A stretch of DNA of 64,000 nucleotides from Candidatus Abyssobacteria bacterium SURF_17 (GTDB lineage: Bacteria > Abyssobacteria > SURF-5): contig QZKI01000142.1 of assembly GCA_003598055.1 (NCBI GenBank), forward strand, positions 1-64,000. Direction: 5' to 3'. This document shows positions 30,363 through 40,291 of this stretch, piece by piece. Both the position numbers and the translations under genes were made by a program. The number at the start of each line of letters is the position of its first letter. Positions within the stretch are counted from its first letter, which is position 1. The notes below the pieces were generated by a model. The model searched no databases and had not been told where the DNA came from. It saw only the letters and a list, made by a program, of their open reading frames with translations.

Positions 30363-31598
30363 ATGGCGTTGAAACATCTCATAATCGGCAATGGCGTTGC
30401 CGGCATCACCGCCATCGAGGGTATCAGGCAGTTGGATCCTGAATCCTCGATTGCTCTGATTGCAGGCGAGACACGCCACCCGTACTGCCGCCCTATGATA
30501 AGTCATCTCCTGGATGGTTCGGTCTCACCCGGTCAGCTTCTGATGCGGCCCCGTGATTTCTATGACCGAATGAGGGTTGAGGTCGCCTCGGGTGAGTGGG
30601 CGAAGGCTATTGATGTCGACAACGAAACGGTTTTAACAGATAAGGGGAACGCTTTTGGGTTCGATCGGTTGCTCATCGCCAGCGGCGCTGACCCAAGGCC
30701 GATCAAGGCAGACGGACTCGAACTTGCGAATATTTTTTCCATGCGTACTCAGGAACATGTAGAGGCAATCGTGAGCGCTCTTCCGGAAGCCTCGAGGGCA
30801 TTGGTTCTGGGAGGTGGGCTGGTCGGCTTCAAGGCGGCCTATGGACTGCTGCGCCGGGGTTTGCACGTCACTATGCTGATACGCTCCCGATATCCGCTTT
30901 CGATGCAAGTTGACGCATTTGCCGGAGAAATGCTCCTTGATGAACTTGCGGGCGAAGGGCTCGAGGTCAGAGTGGACATCGAGGTGACCGCATTTGAGGG
31001 AAACGGCAGGGTATCTGAAGCGCATCTGTCCGACGGAACCTCGATACCCTGCGACCTCGCGATAATCGGCAAGGGTGTTCTTCCTGCAACCTCATTCGTT
31101 CCGCTCGACCGAATTACCGTGGACCTCGGGATTGTTGTAAACGAGCACATGGAGACAAGCGCATCCGGCATCTATGCGGCGGGTGACGTGGCGGAATCAA
31201 TTGACAGAGCCCGCAAGCAACGCTGGGTGAACGCTCTTTGGCCGGTGGCAGTGGAGCAGGGCCGAATCGCCGGGATGAACATGGCTGGAAGAAGAGTTTC
31301 ATATAAAGGAAGCCTCAGCCGGAATGTGATGCGGGTATTCGATACGGATATCCTCACCGCCGGAATTGTGAATCCGCCCAAGGAGGATGAATACCACGTT
31401 ATCAGCCATTGCGACCGGCGGCGAGGGACATATCGCAAGCTTGTGTTCCGCGATGACGTCCTTGTTGGCGTTGTAATGGTGAATTCCGTGGAGCAGGGAG
31501 GGGTCCTTGTTGCCCTTATCAATGACGGAACCCCGATTTCTCGGGAGAAGGAATTGCTCCTTCATCCGTCATTTAACTACGCGAAGCTGGCGAGGTGA
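30363..31598 (+). CDS. NAD(P)/FAD-dependent oxidoreductase (CODH-associated FNOR type)
   Basis: HLIIGNGVAGITAIEGIRQLDP dinucleotide-binding motif, ALVLGGGLVGFKAAYGLLRRG, GIYAAGDVAES; a TTG start at 30342 is also possible. Confidence 0.88.
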   Translation: MALKHLIIGNGVAGITAIEGIRQLDPESSIALIAGETRHPYCRPMISHLLDGSVSPGQLLMRPRDFYDRMRVEVASGEWAKAIDVDNETVLTDKGNAFGFDRLLIASGADPRPIKADGLELANIFSMRTQEHVEAIVSALPEASRALVLGGGLVGFKAAYGLLRRGLHVTMLIRSRYPLSMQVDAFAGEMLLDELAGEGLEVRVDIEVTAFEGNGRVSEAHLSDGTSIPCDLAIIGKGVLPATSFVPLDRITVDLGIVVNEHMETSASGIYAAGDVAESIDRARKQRWVNALWPVAVEQGRIAGMNMAGRRVSYKGSLSRNVMRVFDTDILTAGIVNPPKEDEYHVISHCDRRRGTYRKLVFRDDVLVGVVMVNSVEQGGVLVALINDGTPISREKELLLHPSFNYAKLAR

Positions 31599-31665
31599 GT
31601 AAATATGTTTTCGCTTCTTTCTTGTCAACATGTTGTTCCATCCGGTATGTGAGGAGGTTGGTCTC

Positions 31666-32310
31666 ATGCGGAAAGTAATCGTGCACCCGGAACGATGCGT
31701 GGGATGCATGCAATGCATGTTTGCATGCGCCGTTGCTCATTCAAGGGGCAAGACACCGATGACGGCGTCGACCGAGAGACCCGTTCCGCGTCCCAGGGTT
31801 CATGTGGGGGCGGGCTTGTACGGAGAGGGATTCCCGAATCGATGCCGCCATTGCGATCCGGCTCCGTGCATGCTGGCGTGTCTGCCGGGGGCGATTTATC
31901 GGGACGAGAAGACCGACTCGGTGCTTATCGACCCTGATGTCTGCATCAACTGCGCCTCGTGCGCGATGGCGTGCCCTTTCGGCGTAATCCGCTACCATCA
32001 GGACCGCGTGGCCTCTCCGGGAAAAACAATTGCCGTCAAGTGTGACAACTGCGTCGAGCGGCAGGCTGAGGGACTCATACCCGCGTGCGTCGAGGTCTGC
32101 AAATCGGGCGCCCTCACTTTTGAGGAAAGCGATGCAGCCATGAAGCGGAGAACCGATGCGGTAGCTCACAGATTTTCGGTGAGCATTGAGGAACAAGAAC
32201 CGGTTGAATCACCCGGCTTTGCCCTGTTGAATACATCAAAAAAGGCGCAGCATGAACTGGAAACACGCTACGTGCCAACCGGTCGGCCAAGGAGACGAAG
32301 CCATGAGTAA
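31666..32310 (+). CDS. cooF: CooF-like 4Fe-4S electron-transfer protein
   Basis: CVGCMQCMFACAVAHS, CRHCDPAPCMLACLPGAI, CINCASCAMACPFGVI, CDNCVER; GAGGAGG Shine-Dalgarno; immediately upstream of cooS. Confidence 0.88.
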   Translation: MRKVIVHPERCVGCMQCMFACAVAHSRGKTPMTASTERPVPRPRVHVGAGLYGEGFPNRCRHCDPAPCMLACLPGAIYRDEKTDSVLIDPDVCINCASCAMACPFGVIRYHQDRVASPGKTIAVKCDNCVERQAEGLIPACVEVCKSGALTFEESDAAMKRRTDAVAHRFSVSIEEQEPVESPGFALLNTSKKAQHELETRYVPTGRPRRRSHE

Positions 32311-34198
32311 TCGCAGGAAGGAATTTGAGAAACTGACCAGCGCCAATGACGCCCCGTTAATGTTAGCTAAGGCCGAGATTGATGGGGTCGAGACGGTGTG
32401 GGAACGCCATCAGGCCCAACTGCCTCAATGCGGTTACTGCGAGATGGGGCTGAGTTGCCGCAACTGCGCCATGGGCCCGTGCCGGGTAGACCCGTTCGGC
32501 GAGGGACCTCAACGAGGGGTGTGTGGCGCTGATGCCGACATCATAGTTGCACGCAACCTCGGCAGAATGATTGCCTCAGGCGCCGCCGCCCATTCTGACC
32601 ATGGCCGCGACCTGGTCGAAGTTCTTGCAAAAGTGGCGCAGGGAGAGGCGCCCGGCTATGAGATAAGGGACGCCGGGAAGCTGAGGGCGATAGCCACGGA
32701 GTATGGCATTGCAACCAAAGGAAAGAAACCGCCCGCAATTGCGAGCGAGCTTGCGAGCGCTATGCAGGAAGATTACGGAACCCGCAAGCCAAGCCTGCAA
32801 CTGGTTTCTCGCGCTCCCCGAAAGCGGCGTGAGATTTGGAACAGTCTGAGCATAACGCCCCGGGGAATCGACCGCGAGACTTCGGAAATGATGCATCGCA
32901 CGCACATGGGAGTGGACAACGATTGGAAGAGCTTGCTTCTGCACGGTCTGCGCAACGCGCTCTCCGATGGTTGGGGCGGTTCGATGATTGCCACGGAGGT
33001 ATCCGATATCCTGTTTGGGACGCCCGCTCCCGTTTCCACGAAAGCTAACCTGGGTGTGTTGGAAGAGGATCAGGTAAATATCGTCGTCCACGGTCACAAT
33101 CCTATCGTCTCAGAGACAATACTGAAGGCCTGTCAAACGACTCAGATCAAGAATCTCGCGAAGAAGAAAGGGGCCAAGGGCATCAATCTGGTGGGCGTTT
33201 GTTGCACGGGCAACGAACTGCTCATGCGCCACGGAATTCCCATGGCCGGCAATCACCTCATGACCGAACTCGCGCTCGTGACCGGCGCGGTCGAGATGAT
33301 GATTGTCGATTACCAGTGCATCATGCCGTCGCTGGGATCAGTGGCAGCGTGCTATCACACCCGCATGATTTCCACGAGCGACAAGGCGCGCTTCCCTGGC
33401 ATGGAGCACCGCGAATTTACTCCCGCAAATGCGAACCGGTTGGCAGTGGAGTTGGTCAAGGAGGCCGTGGAAAACTTTGAGCTTCGCAATCCGGATAAGG
33501 TATATATCCCCGTGGAACCGGTTGAGCAAATGGCGGGGTTCTCGGTTGAAGCGATTCTCAAGGCGCTCGGTGGCTCGCCCGATCTTCTTATCGATGCGCT
33601 CAAGGCGGGGAAAATTCGCGGGGCAGCCGGCGTCGTCGGCTGCAACAACCCGAAAATCAAGCACGACTATGGACACGTAACTCTCACACAACGACTCATA
33701 GAGAACGATATCCTTGTGCTCGACACGGGATGTGCGGCAGTCGCCAATGCCAAGGCCGGCCTGAAAAGCGCACAGGCAGCCCGCAAGGCCGGGCCGGGCC
33801 TCGGAGAGATATGCGGAGCGCTGGGCATTCCTCCCGTGCTGCACGTAGGAAGCTGCGTTGACAACGTTCGCATTCTCGTCCTGGTCTCGGCGCTGGCGAA
33901 CGCACTCGGCGTTGACATCAGCGATCTGCCGGTCGCGGGCGCTGCGCCGGAATGGTATTCGGAAAAGGCGGTCTCGATAGGGGCATATTTTGTCGCCTCG
34001 GGCGTCTTCACGGTCCTCGGCCCAATGCCGCCAGTGACCGGAAGCATGAAGGTCGTCGAGCTGCTCACCGAAGGGCTAAGAGATGCGGTCGGTGCGTGTT
34101 TCGCCGTGGAGCCCGACCCTGAAAAAGCGGCGCACTTGATACGGCGGCACATAGAATCGAAGCGAGAAGCCTTGGGATTGCCCTTTATCAAGGCGTAG
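32303..34198 (+). CDS. cooS: anaerobic Ni,Fe carbon monoxide dehydrogenase catalytic subunit
   Basis: B/D-cluster region PQCGYCEMGLSCRNCAMGPCRVDPFGEGPQRGVCGA; C-cluster ligands VHGHNP, GVCCTGNE, DYQCIMPS, VVGCNNPK, DTGCAAVA, HVGSCVDNVRI. Confidence 0.96.
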   Translation: MSNRRKEFEKLTSANDAPLMLAKAEIDGVETVWERHQAQLPQCGYCEMGLSCRNCAMGPCRVDPFGEGPQRGVCGADADIIVARNLGRMIASGAAAHSDHGRDLVEVLAKVAQGEAPGYEIRDAGKLRAIATEYGIATKGKKPPAIASELASAMQEDYGTRKPSLQLVSRAPRKRREIWNSLSITPRGIDRETSEMMHRTHMGVDNDWKSLLLHGLRNALSDGWGGSMIATEVSDILFGTPAPVSTKANLGVLEEDQVNIVVHGHNPIVSETILKACQTTQIKNLAKKKGAKGINLVGVCCTGNELLMRHGIPMAGNHLMTELALVTGAVEMMIVDYQCIMPSLGSVAACYHTRMISTSDKARFPGMEHREFTPANANRLAVELVKEAVENFELRNPDKVYIPVEPVEQMAGFSVEAILKALGGSPDLLIDALKAGKIRGAAGVVGCNNPKIKHDYGHVTLTQRLIENDILVLDTGCAAVANAKAGLKSAQAARKAGPGLGEICGALGIPPVLHVGSCVDNVRILVLVSALANALGVDISDLPVAGAAPEWYSEKAVSIGAYFVASGVFTVLGPMPPVTGSMKVVELLTEGLRDAVGACFAVEPDPEKAAHLIRRHIESKREALGLPFIKA

Positions 34199-34357
34199 AG
34201 TAGTATCGAGTTGCCAGACGCATAGCTTAGTAACTAACAGAGAAATCGGTAGCGTTGGTAGGAGTAAGCCACCCATTTTTCCCCATTCCCAATGGCGAGC
34301 CGGCGCCACAACCTCCAGTTTGCCACGCAGCGTGACGCATCAGACATATGGAGAAGC

Positions 34358-35629
34358 ATGGAAGTAAGACCGGTAAGAATTGAAAAGCTTGTTGCTGGAG
34401 GTTACGGCCTTGGCTATGTGGATGGTCGAGTAATCTTCGTGCCGTATAGCGCTCCCGAGGATGAAATTTTGGTCGAAGTTGCCCCGCCCCGCAGAGGGGT
34501 CAGTTGGGGCAGCATACAACAGATTCTTTCTCCTGCTCCCTCGCGAATCAGTCCGTTCTGCGCTCATTACACCCGCTGTGGCGGGTGCCAGTTGCAGCAT
34601 ATGTCATATGCGGATCAATTAGAGAGCAAGCGTCTCGTAGTGGATGAGGCTCTGAGACGCTTGGCCGGCCTGAGAGACGCTGAGATAGTCTCCTGTATCG
34701 GGTCCCCCATGGTTATGGGGTATCGCAGCAGAGCGCGGCTTCATTGTGAAGGGGGGAAGGTCGGTTTTCAGGGATCTCGCAGTAACCGGGTGATTCCTCT
34801 GGAATTTTGTCCTTTGTTGATGGACAACATGAACACCTGCCTGAAGCATTTTTCATCTTATATGTCTGCACATCCTATCAGGGGCTTATCTGCACTACAG
34901 ATGACGGAGGACACGGATTCCCGGGTTGTTGTGACGCTCGAAATGGATTCTCTCCCTGGATCCAGATTGATTGGTGAACTGCGGGACACCGTCCGTGTTG
35001 CCGGAGCAAGCGTCAGAGTCGGACATCATAGACATGTGTTATGGGGAGAAGATTATTCCACCGTTTCTGTTGCGGGCCGGACCTTTCGGGTAAGCCCCGG
35101 CTCTTTTTTTCAGTTGAATAGAAGCTTATTGCCCGTTCTCATCGAGGAAGTCCTGAAGACAGTTAGCGGCAATGATATTGCAGTGGGCATCGAGCTTTAT
35201 GCTGGGGTCGGTGTTTTTGCCATAATGCTTTCCGAAAGGGCAAGAAAGCTTATGGCTGTTGAATGGAATAGAGATGCGGCAGAAGACGCTCTGGCTAATC
35301 TGAAAAGCAACCGAATCAGCAACGTAGAAGTGATTCCCCTTTCTGCTGAGAATGCACTGGATTTGATGTTTTCCAGGAACATCAAGCCGGAATTGGTTCT
35401 CATAGACCCGCCGAGGGATGGCCTATCAAGCGCCGTGCGCTCCAAGCTTATGAAATTATTGCCTCGACAACTGATTTATATTTCCTGCAATCCGGCTACG
35501 CTCGCGCGCGACATTAAATCCATTCTGTCCTCAGGGTCATACCGGCTTGAGAAGGTCAAACCGCTGGATATGTTTCCGCATACGGCGCATATTGAATGCA
35601 TAGCGAGTTTCATGAGAAATCAGGATTAG
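34358..35629 (+). CDS. RlmD/TrmA-family RNA (uracil-5-)-methyltransferase
   Basis: TRAM-like N-terminus, C-x5-CGGCQLQHM Fe-S motif, FFQLNRSLLPVL, LIDPPRDGLSS, YISCNPATLARD. Confidence 0.92.
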   Translation: MEVRPVRIEKLVAGGYGLGYVDGRVIFVPYSAPEDEILVEVAPPRRGVSWGSIQQILSPAPSRISPFCAHYTRCGGCQLQHMSYADQLESKRLVVDEALRRLAGLRDAEIVSCIGSPMVMGYRSRARLHCEGGKVGFQGSRSNRVIPLEFCPLLMDNMNTCLKHFSSYMSAHPIRGLSALQMTEDTDSRVVVTLEMDSLPGSRLIGELRDTVRVAGASVRVGHHRHVLWGEDYSTVSVAGRTFRVSPGSFFQLNRSLLPVLIEEVLKTVSGNDIAVGIELYAGVGVFAIMLSERARKLMAVEWNRDAAEDALANLKSNRISNVEVIPLSAENALDLMFSRNIKPELVLIDPPRDGLSSAVRSKLMKLLPRQLIYISCNPATLARDIKSILSSGSYRLEKVKPLDMFPHTAHIECIASFMRNQD

Positions 35630-35817
35630 GGGCAGCGGCGTAAAGCTCTCAGTCGTTGATTTCGCTAAGGTTGCCAGCTTCCTGTTAGATGATGCTGCAA
35701 TCAACGTCTTCGGCGCTGGTTATCTCTTGTGGATGGCAAATCCCCGGAATAATGTCAGAATTAAGGAAGAGAGGCAGCGTGAGGGGGTATTTTACGATGG
35801 ATGAAAGGAGCACTGCC

Positions 35818-36378
35818 ATGGCGAAATTATGTCGAATGGTTTCTCTTTTGAGCGTTATCATGCTGGTTTTTTTCGGCATGGCCTTCGCGAAGGATGCTGC
35901 GGCTGCTACGGCTGAGGAGATCGACATAAAGGTCGATGCCGCGCTGGAACGATTCTACAAAGAGGTCGGCTCGGGTGAAAAGTTTGTGGAATCCGCCGAG
36001 GGCGTGCTCGTCTTCCCCAGCGTATTCAAGGCGGGCTTGGGCATCGGCGGTGAATACGGCGAAGGCGCGCTTCGGATTGACGGCAAGACGGTTGATTATT
36101 ATAGCACCGCAGCCGGCTCGATCGGTCTTCAGCTCGGAGCACAGTCGAAGGCCATCATTCTCGTTTTTCTCGATAAGGATGTTCTCGCCAATTTCCGCAG
36201 CAGCGCCGGCTGGGAAGTCGGAGTTGATGGCTCGGTTGCCCTCATCACGGTGGGCGCCGGGGGGTCAATTGATACCACGAACATCAAGGACCCGATTGTG
36301 GGCTTTGTCATGAGCAATAAGGGACTGATGTTCAACGTTACGCTCGAAGGCTCGAAGTTCACGAAGATCGTGCGCTGA
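35818..36378 (+). CDS. SYLF/YSC84-domain exported protein
   Basis: Signal peptide; GVLVFPSVFKAGLGIGGEYGEGALR...GLQLGAQSKAIILVF...GFVMSNKGLMFNVTLEGSKFTKI. Confidence 0.88.
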   Translation: MAKLCRMVSLLSVIMLVFFGMAFAKDAAAATAEEIDIKVDAALERFYKEVGSGEKFVESAEGVLVFPSVFKAGLGIGGEYGEGALRIDGKTVDYYSTAAGSIGLQLGAQSKAIILVFLDKDVLANFRSSAGWEVGVDGSVALITVGAGGSIDTTNIKDPIVGFVMSNKGLMFNVTLEGSKFTKIVR

Positions 36379-36408
36379 AGCGCACTGTTATAGTAATATA
36401 CAATTTCC

Positions 36409-37170
36409 CTATGATGCTTGGTTCTGCCGGTCGAGTCCGAAGAGCGTGAGGGCGTTTTGTGTGGTTGCGCGGGCAATCGTTTCGATGGACTGACCCTTCA
36501 ATCTTGCAACTTCTTCCAGAGATTTGCTCACGCTAGCCGGTTCCGATATGACGCCCTGATACTTGACGGGACAGTCCGTCTCAAGCAGCAGGTGATCGAG
36601 CGGAACCATGCTGATCACGTCTCTGTGCTTTTCGCTATATGCGACCGCGGGCGTCGCGGAGATGAAATAGCCGCTCGCGACTATCTGCTCGGCTAGCTCC
36701 ACCGGCCCGCTGTACCAATGAAAGACTGCTTGTTCGGCGCCCGACTCTTTGACGAAACGATGCACGTCCTCATAGGACCCGCGCGAGTGAGTAAGAACCG
36801 GCTTCCGATGCTCGACAGCGAGCGTGAGCAACCGTTGAAAGACCGTTCTCTGAAGCGCCTTGTCCTTCTTAATCCAGTAGTCGAGTCCGATTTCGCCGAC
36901 GGCAACGCACTCCTGCACGTGAGCGGTTATGAACTCGAAGGCTTCGTCGAGTTCCGAAGGCTCAATCGCCCACGGATGAATTCCCACTGCTGGATACACG
37001 AATCCCGGATGGCGCCTGGCAAGCTCAAGAATCCTTCGATTCGAGTCCAGGTTCATCGCGACGGCTATGATAGCGATTACGCCAACATCCCTCGCCCTTT
37101 CCAGCGCGTGCTCGGCGTCTTCGACTTGTTCCAGATGCGCGTGAGAGTCAACGAGCCTGATGGTGTTCAT
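36409..37170 (-). CDS. tatD: TatD-family metal-dependent hydrolase (DNase)
   Basis: LVDSHAHLE, GEIGLDYW, PVLTHSRGSYED, LLLETDCP motifs. Confidence 0.92.
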   Translation of the reverse strand: MNTIRLVDSHAHLEQVEDAEHALERARDVGVIAIIAVAMNLDSNRRILELARRHPGFVYPAVGIHPWAIEPSELDEAFEFITAHVQECVAVGEIGLDYWIKKDKALQRTVFQRLLTLAVEHRKPVLTHSRGSYEDVHRFVKESGAEQAVFHWYSGPVELAEQIVASGYFISATPAVAYSEKHRDVISMVPLDHLLLETDCPVKYQGVISEPASVSKSLEEVARLKGQSIETIARATTQNALTLFGLDRQNQAS

Positions 37171-37255
37171 GTCTGTCCTGCTGCCTCCGACGATAGCTTG
37201 CCCATAAGAAATATCAAAATATGGCGGTTTGTCAACTTTGCTTTTGCCGCTGGTA

Positions 37256-37286
37256 GTAGGGGCAGGCGCGGGGGTCTGCCCTTACA
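37256..37286. repeat. short palindromic repeat
   Basis: gtaggggcaggcgcgggggtctgcccttaca, similar in layout to the elements at 4474 and 53206. Confidence 0.4.
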
Positions 37287-37417
37287 AGAAACTGGCGTGC
37301 GTGCCCGCTAATTCAACGTGAAGAACTACGAGGGCAGTTTATCTCATTTGGCTGTGGACGGGCAAGAGAGCGCTGGCTCTGGGGTGTGCGACATGATGAT
37401 AAGGCGGCTGTGTAAAT

Positions 37418-37449
37418 ATGCAGGGGCCGTTCGAGAACGGCCCCTGCAT
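37418..37449 (-). terminator. perfect 14-bp inverted repeat, likely terminator of the VIT-vWA gene
   Basis: ATGCAGGGGCCGTT-CGAG-AACGGCCCCTGCAT, 57 nt past the stop codon; only a weak T-tract (ATATTT) on the minus strand. Confidence 0.6.
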
Positions 37450-37505
37450 TGTGCGATGTGCTACGTGACAGAACTTGTGAAGCTACGTATTCGCTATCCG
37501 ATACC

Positions 37506-39923
37506 TCACTGTCTGGCGCCGGCGGTTCTGAGCATCTGAACGATATCGGCGTTGCCCTTCTCGGTTGCCAGAACCAGGGCAGTCTTTCCATCTTTGCCTT
37601 TCAGATTCGGGTCCGCGCCTTTTTCGAGCAGGAGCTTAACGATGTCGGTATGCCCTGCCTGGACTGCATACATCAACGCTGTGTACCCCTTGTTGTCTCT
37701 CGCATTGATGTCCGCGCCGCCTTCGAGGAGGACCCTTGCGGTTTCCGTTTGCCCCTTTGATGCGGCAACCATCAGGGCTGTCCGGCCGTCCTTGTCCTCC
37801 TCGTTCGGGTCTAATCCACCGACGAGAAGCTGCTTCACGACATCGGCGCGTCCTCTTTCAGCCGCCTGATATAACGCATCTCTCTCCTTTTTATCAGAGA
37901 GTTTACTCTCGTCGCCAACGCCTTTCGACCAGAATTCCTTCAAGCGGCCAAGAGTGGAAGACGGCGCCTCGCACGCCTCGACTGCCGGGGCTGACTTGCA
38001 CGCCGCCATATAGCGCGCGCCGCCTCCGACCGCCAGATTCGATACACCCTGAGGCAAAGGCAGGGGCTGGACTACACTTGTGGAGTCGCCTGTCGTGTTC
38101 CTGACGAGCGAATCAATGGCCACGAACGATGTGTAATCCGTCAGCAGATTGTATGTGAGCCCGAGGTTGGTCACTTCCTTCACGCGCTCATTGTCCATGC
38201 GAAGGTTGTTGTAGTCGGACAGTGTCTTGATTCGGTGTCGCGCCCAGAGGTAGCGCAGCGCCACATTTGACTCTTCTTCCATCCTGGGGTCGATATCGAG
38301 CTTCGCCTTGTACTCTCCGGCGCCTGAGTAACCGGAAATCTCGACCATTCCTCTGGCCGTCCCCTTGTATTTGCCGAAAACAATCACCGGCCTGTTTGCC
38401 AGAACATCCGGCACCGAAACCGGCTCGATGTCATAGGCGTTTAGGCTCTTGAATGTGACCTCAATTTGGGTCAGCACAGGCTCGCGGATATACTCGCGGA
38501 ACTTCTCCGCCTGCGTCTTGGCTTCATCCGGGTGCGTTACCACGAACGGTTCTCCGCTCCCGCAACGCGCCATTCCCTCGATGAGGAAGCGGTTGACGCT
38601 CGAGCCAATCCCGAAGGCGAACACGTTGGACTTGTTCAGGTTTTCCCGTATCAGGTCAAACGCCTCGGCCTCGCAATTTACGTATCCATCGGTGACGATG
38701 ACCGTAGTGCGCGATACGTTCTCTTCCTGCCGGGGGAGTGAGAAGGCGGTTTGAAGGGCATTGATAAGCTCTGTTCCGCCGCCGCCCGTTTGCCGGTCAA
38801 TGACGTCGAGTGCCTTATCAACGTTGGCTTTGGTGGCCGGAAGCGACTTCTCCGACATCACGGCCGCCCGTCCCGAAAAGAGTACTACGTTGAACATGTC
38901 GGTTTCCCTGAGTTGTCCGATGAGGTCGCGCATCAACGTCTTCGCGGTGTCGAGCGGAAACCCATGCATCGAACCGGAGACGTCGAGCACAAAGATGTAC
39001 TCGCGCGGCGGTATCACGGATTGCGTCACTCTGGCCGGCGGCTCCATCATGATTAGGAAGAACTTCTCCTTTTCGCCCGGATAGAGCAGGACGCCCGACT
39101 GGATTTTTGCGCCTTCGAGGCTGTAGCGCAAAATGAAATCCTTCGTGCCTGCGCCGGTGGTATCCTCAAGCGTGACGACGGCGCTGTCCGGGCCGTCATA
39201 CTCGATTTTCGTCTTGTGCGAGGAACAGGCCATCTTACTGATGGCAATTCCAGAATTCAGCGTCACCTTGATGTCGAAGGTGAACGGCTCCGGCTCGCCT
39301 TCCTTCAGGTACGGGTTCTCCACCCATGTATCTCTATCAGATGCGCCCGCTTTTGGCGTGTTCGAGTAGCGCGGGCCAACGACGGTCGGATAGACGAACT
39401 CGTAGGCCCCATCTTCCGGGACGAGCAGTTCCACATAGTTGAGCTCTACTTTGATGATGTCGCCCGGCATGATGTTTGCCACGTTCATCTGGAACACGTT
39501 GGGCCGCTGCTGCTCGAGCAGCGATGCGCTCTTGCCGTCCGCCTTTGCCTGCTCATATTCTTGGCGGGCCTTCTCTCGCTCCTCGATTTTCGCCTCGATA
39601 ACGCGCTCGCCGATAGTCATGCGCATGCCGAACACAGCCGCGTTCGTCGAGCCTGGGAACACATACGTGGCCTCAATCGGGCGCGTGCCGGTATTCTTGT
39701 ACACCTGCGTCACGAGCACCTTTGCGATCACGCCCGCGATTTCGACGTCGGCGCGCGTGCTCTGGAGCGGCAGCCGGTCGACCGACGGGTCGTCACTGTG
39801 CACAAAGAAATAGGGCGACAGCGTTCTGTCGTCGTTCGCTTCGCTGCCCTGAGCAGACACGGAAAGCGGCAGCACAAGAACCAGCAGCGCCAGCAAAGCA
39901 GTCACTCTCCTAATCGTTCTCAT
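37506..39923 (-). CDS. secreted VIT-vWA domain protein with C-terminal ankyrin repeats
   Basis: Signal peptide; VIT-type N-terminus; MIDAS VLDVSGSMHG; four ankyrin-type repeats (DGRTALMVAASKGQTETARVLLEGGADIN and following). Confidence 0.9.
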   Translation of the reverse strand: MRTIRRVTALLALLVLVLPLSVSAQGSEANDDRTLSPYFFVHSDDPSVDRLPLQSTRADVEIAGVIAKVLVTQVYKNTGTRPIEATYVFPGSTNAAVFGMRMTIGERVIEAKIEEREKARQEYEQAKADGKSASLLEQQRPNVFQMNVANIMPGDIIKVELNYVELLVPEDGAYEFVYPTVVGPRYSNTPKAGASDRDTWVENPYLKEGEPEPFTFDIKVTLNSGIAISKMACSSHKTKIEYDGPDSAVVTLEDTTGAGTKDFILRYSLEGAKIQSGVLLYPGEKEKFFLIMMEPPARVTQSVIPPREYIFVLDVSGSMHGFPLDTAKTLMRDLIGQLRETDMFNVVLFSGRAAVMSEKSLPATKANVDKALDVIDRQTGGGGTELINALQTAFSLPRQEENVSRTTVIVTDGYVNCEAEAFDLIRENLNKSNVFAFGIGSSVNRFLIEGMARCGSGEPFVVTHPDEAKTQAEKFREYIREPVLTQIEVTFKSLNAYDIEPVSVPDVLANRPVIVFGKYKGTARGMVEISGYSGAGEYKAKLDIDPRMEEESNVALRYLWARHRIKTLSDYNNLRMDNERVKEVTNLGLTYNLLTDYTSFVAIDSLVRNTTGDSTSVVQPLPLPQGVSNLAVGGGARYMAACKSAPAVEACEAPSSTLGRLKEFWSKGVGDESKLSDKKERDALYQAAERGRADVVKQLLVGGLDPNEEDKDGRTALMVAASKGQTETARVLLEGGADINARDNKGYTALMYAVQAGHTDIVKLLLEKGADPNLKGKDGKTALVLATEKGNADIVQMLRTAGARQ

Positions 39924-40291
39924 TTCGTCCTCCTGTTCAGTTGACCATGCCATTTCTCGAGAACTCCTCTGATTCCCGTGGGAATCGGATGCGGCCCCTC
40001 AAGCGTTTCGGTGTCTCTACCAGGTTAAACGAATGAAGTGGAAAAAAGTTTTATGAGGACGGATGAGTCTGTTCGAAGCGAAGGATTAGGAGGTTAAGGA
40101 GCTTTGGAACCGGAGAGTATCAAGAACTACAGAATTGAAAACGTTATCTGCGCTCGTCATAAAGGATATTTTAAGCGACCGGAGGGGCGATTTGTTCACT
40201 TCTTGGGCATTCATAATTGTACAAGTCTCCACAATGAGACTTGTTTCGTGAACTCACTGGGCGGTGGCGAATCATTTGGAGAATGGACTTC

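Noticed and set aside
39216-39944. 242-aa plus-strand ORF
   Set aside because: Antisense shadow of the VIT-vWA gene; Arg/His-rich translation typical of shadow frames.
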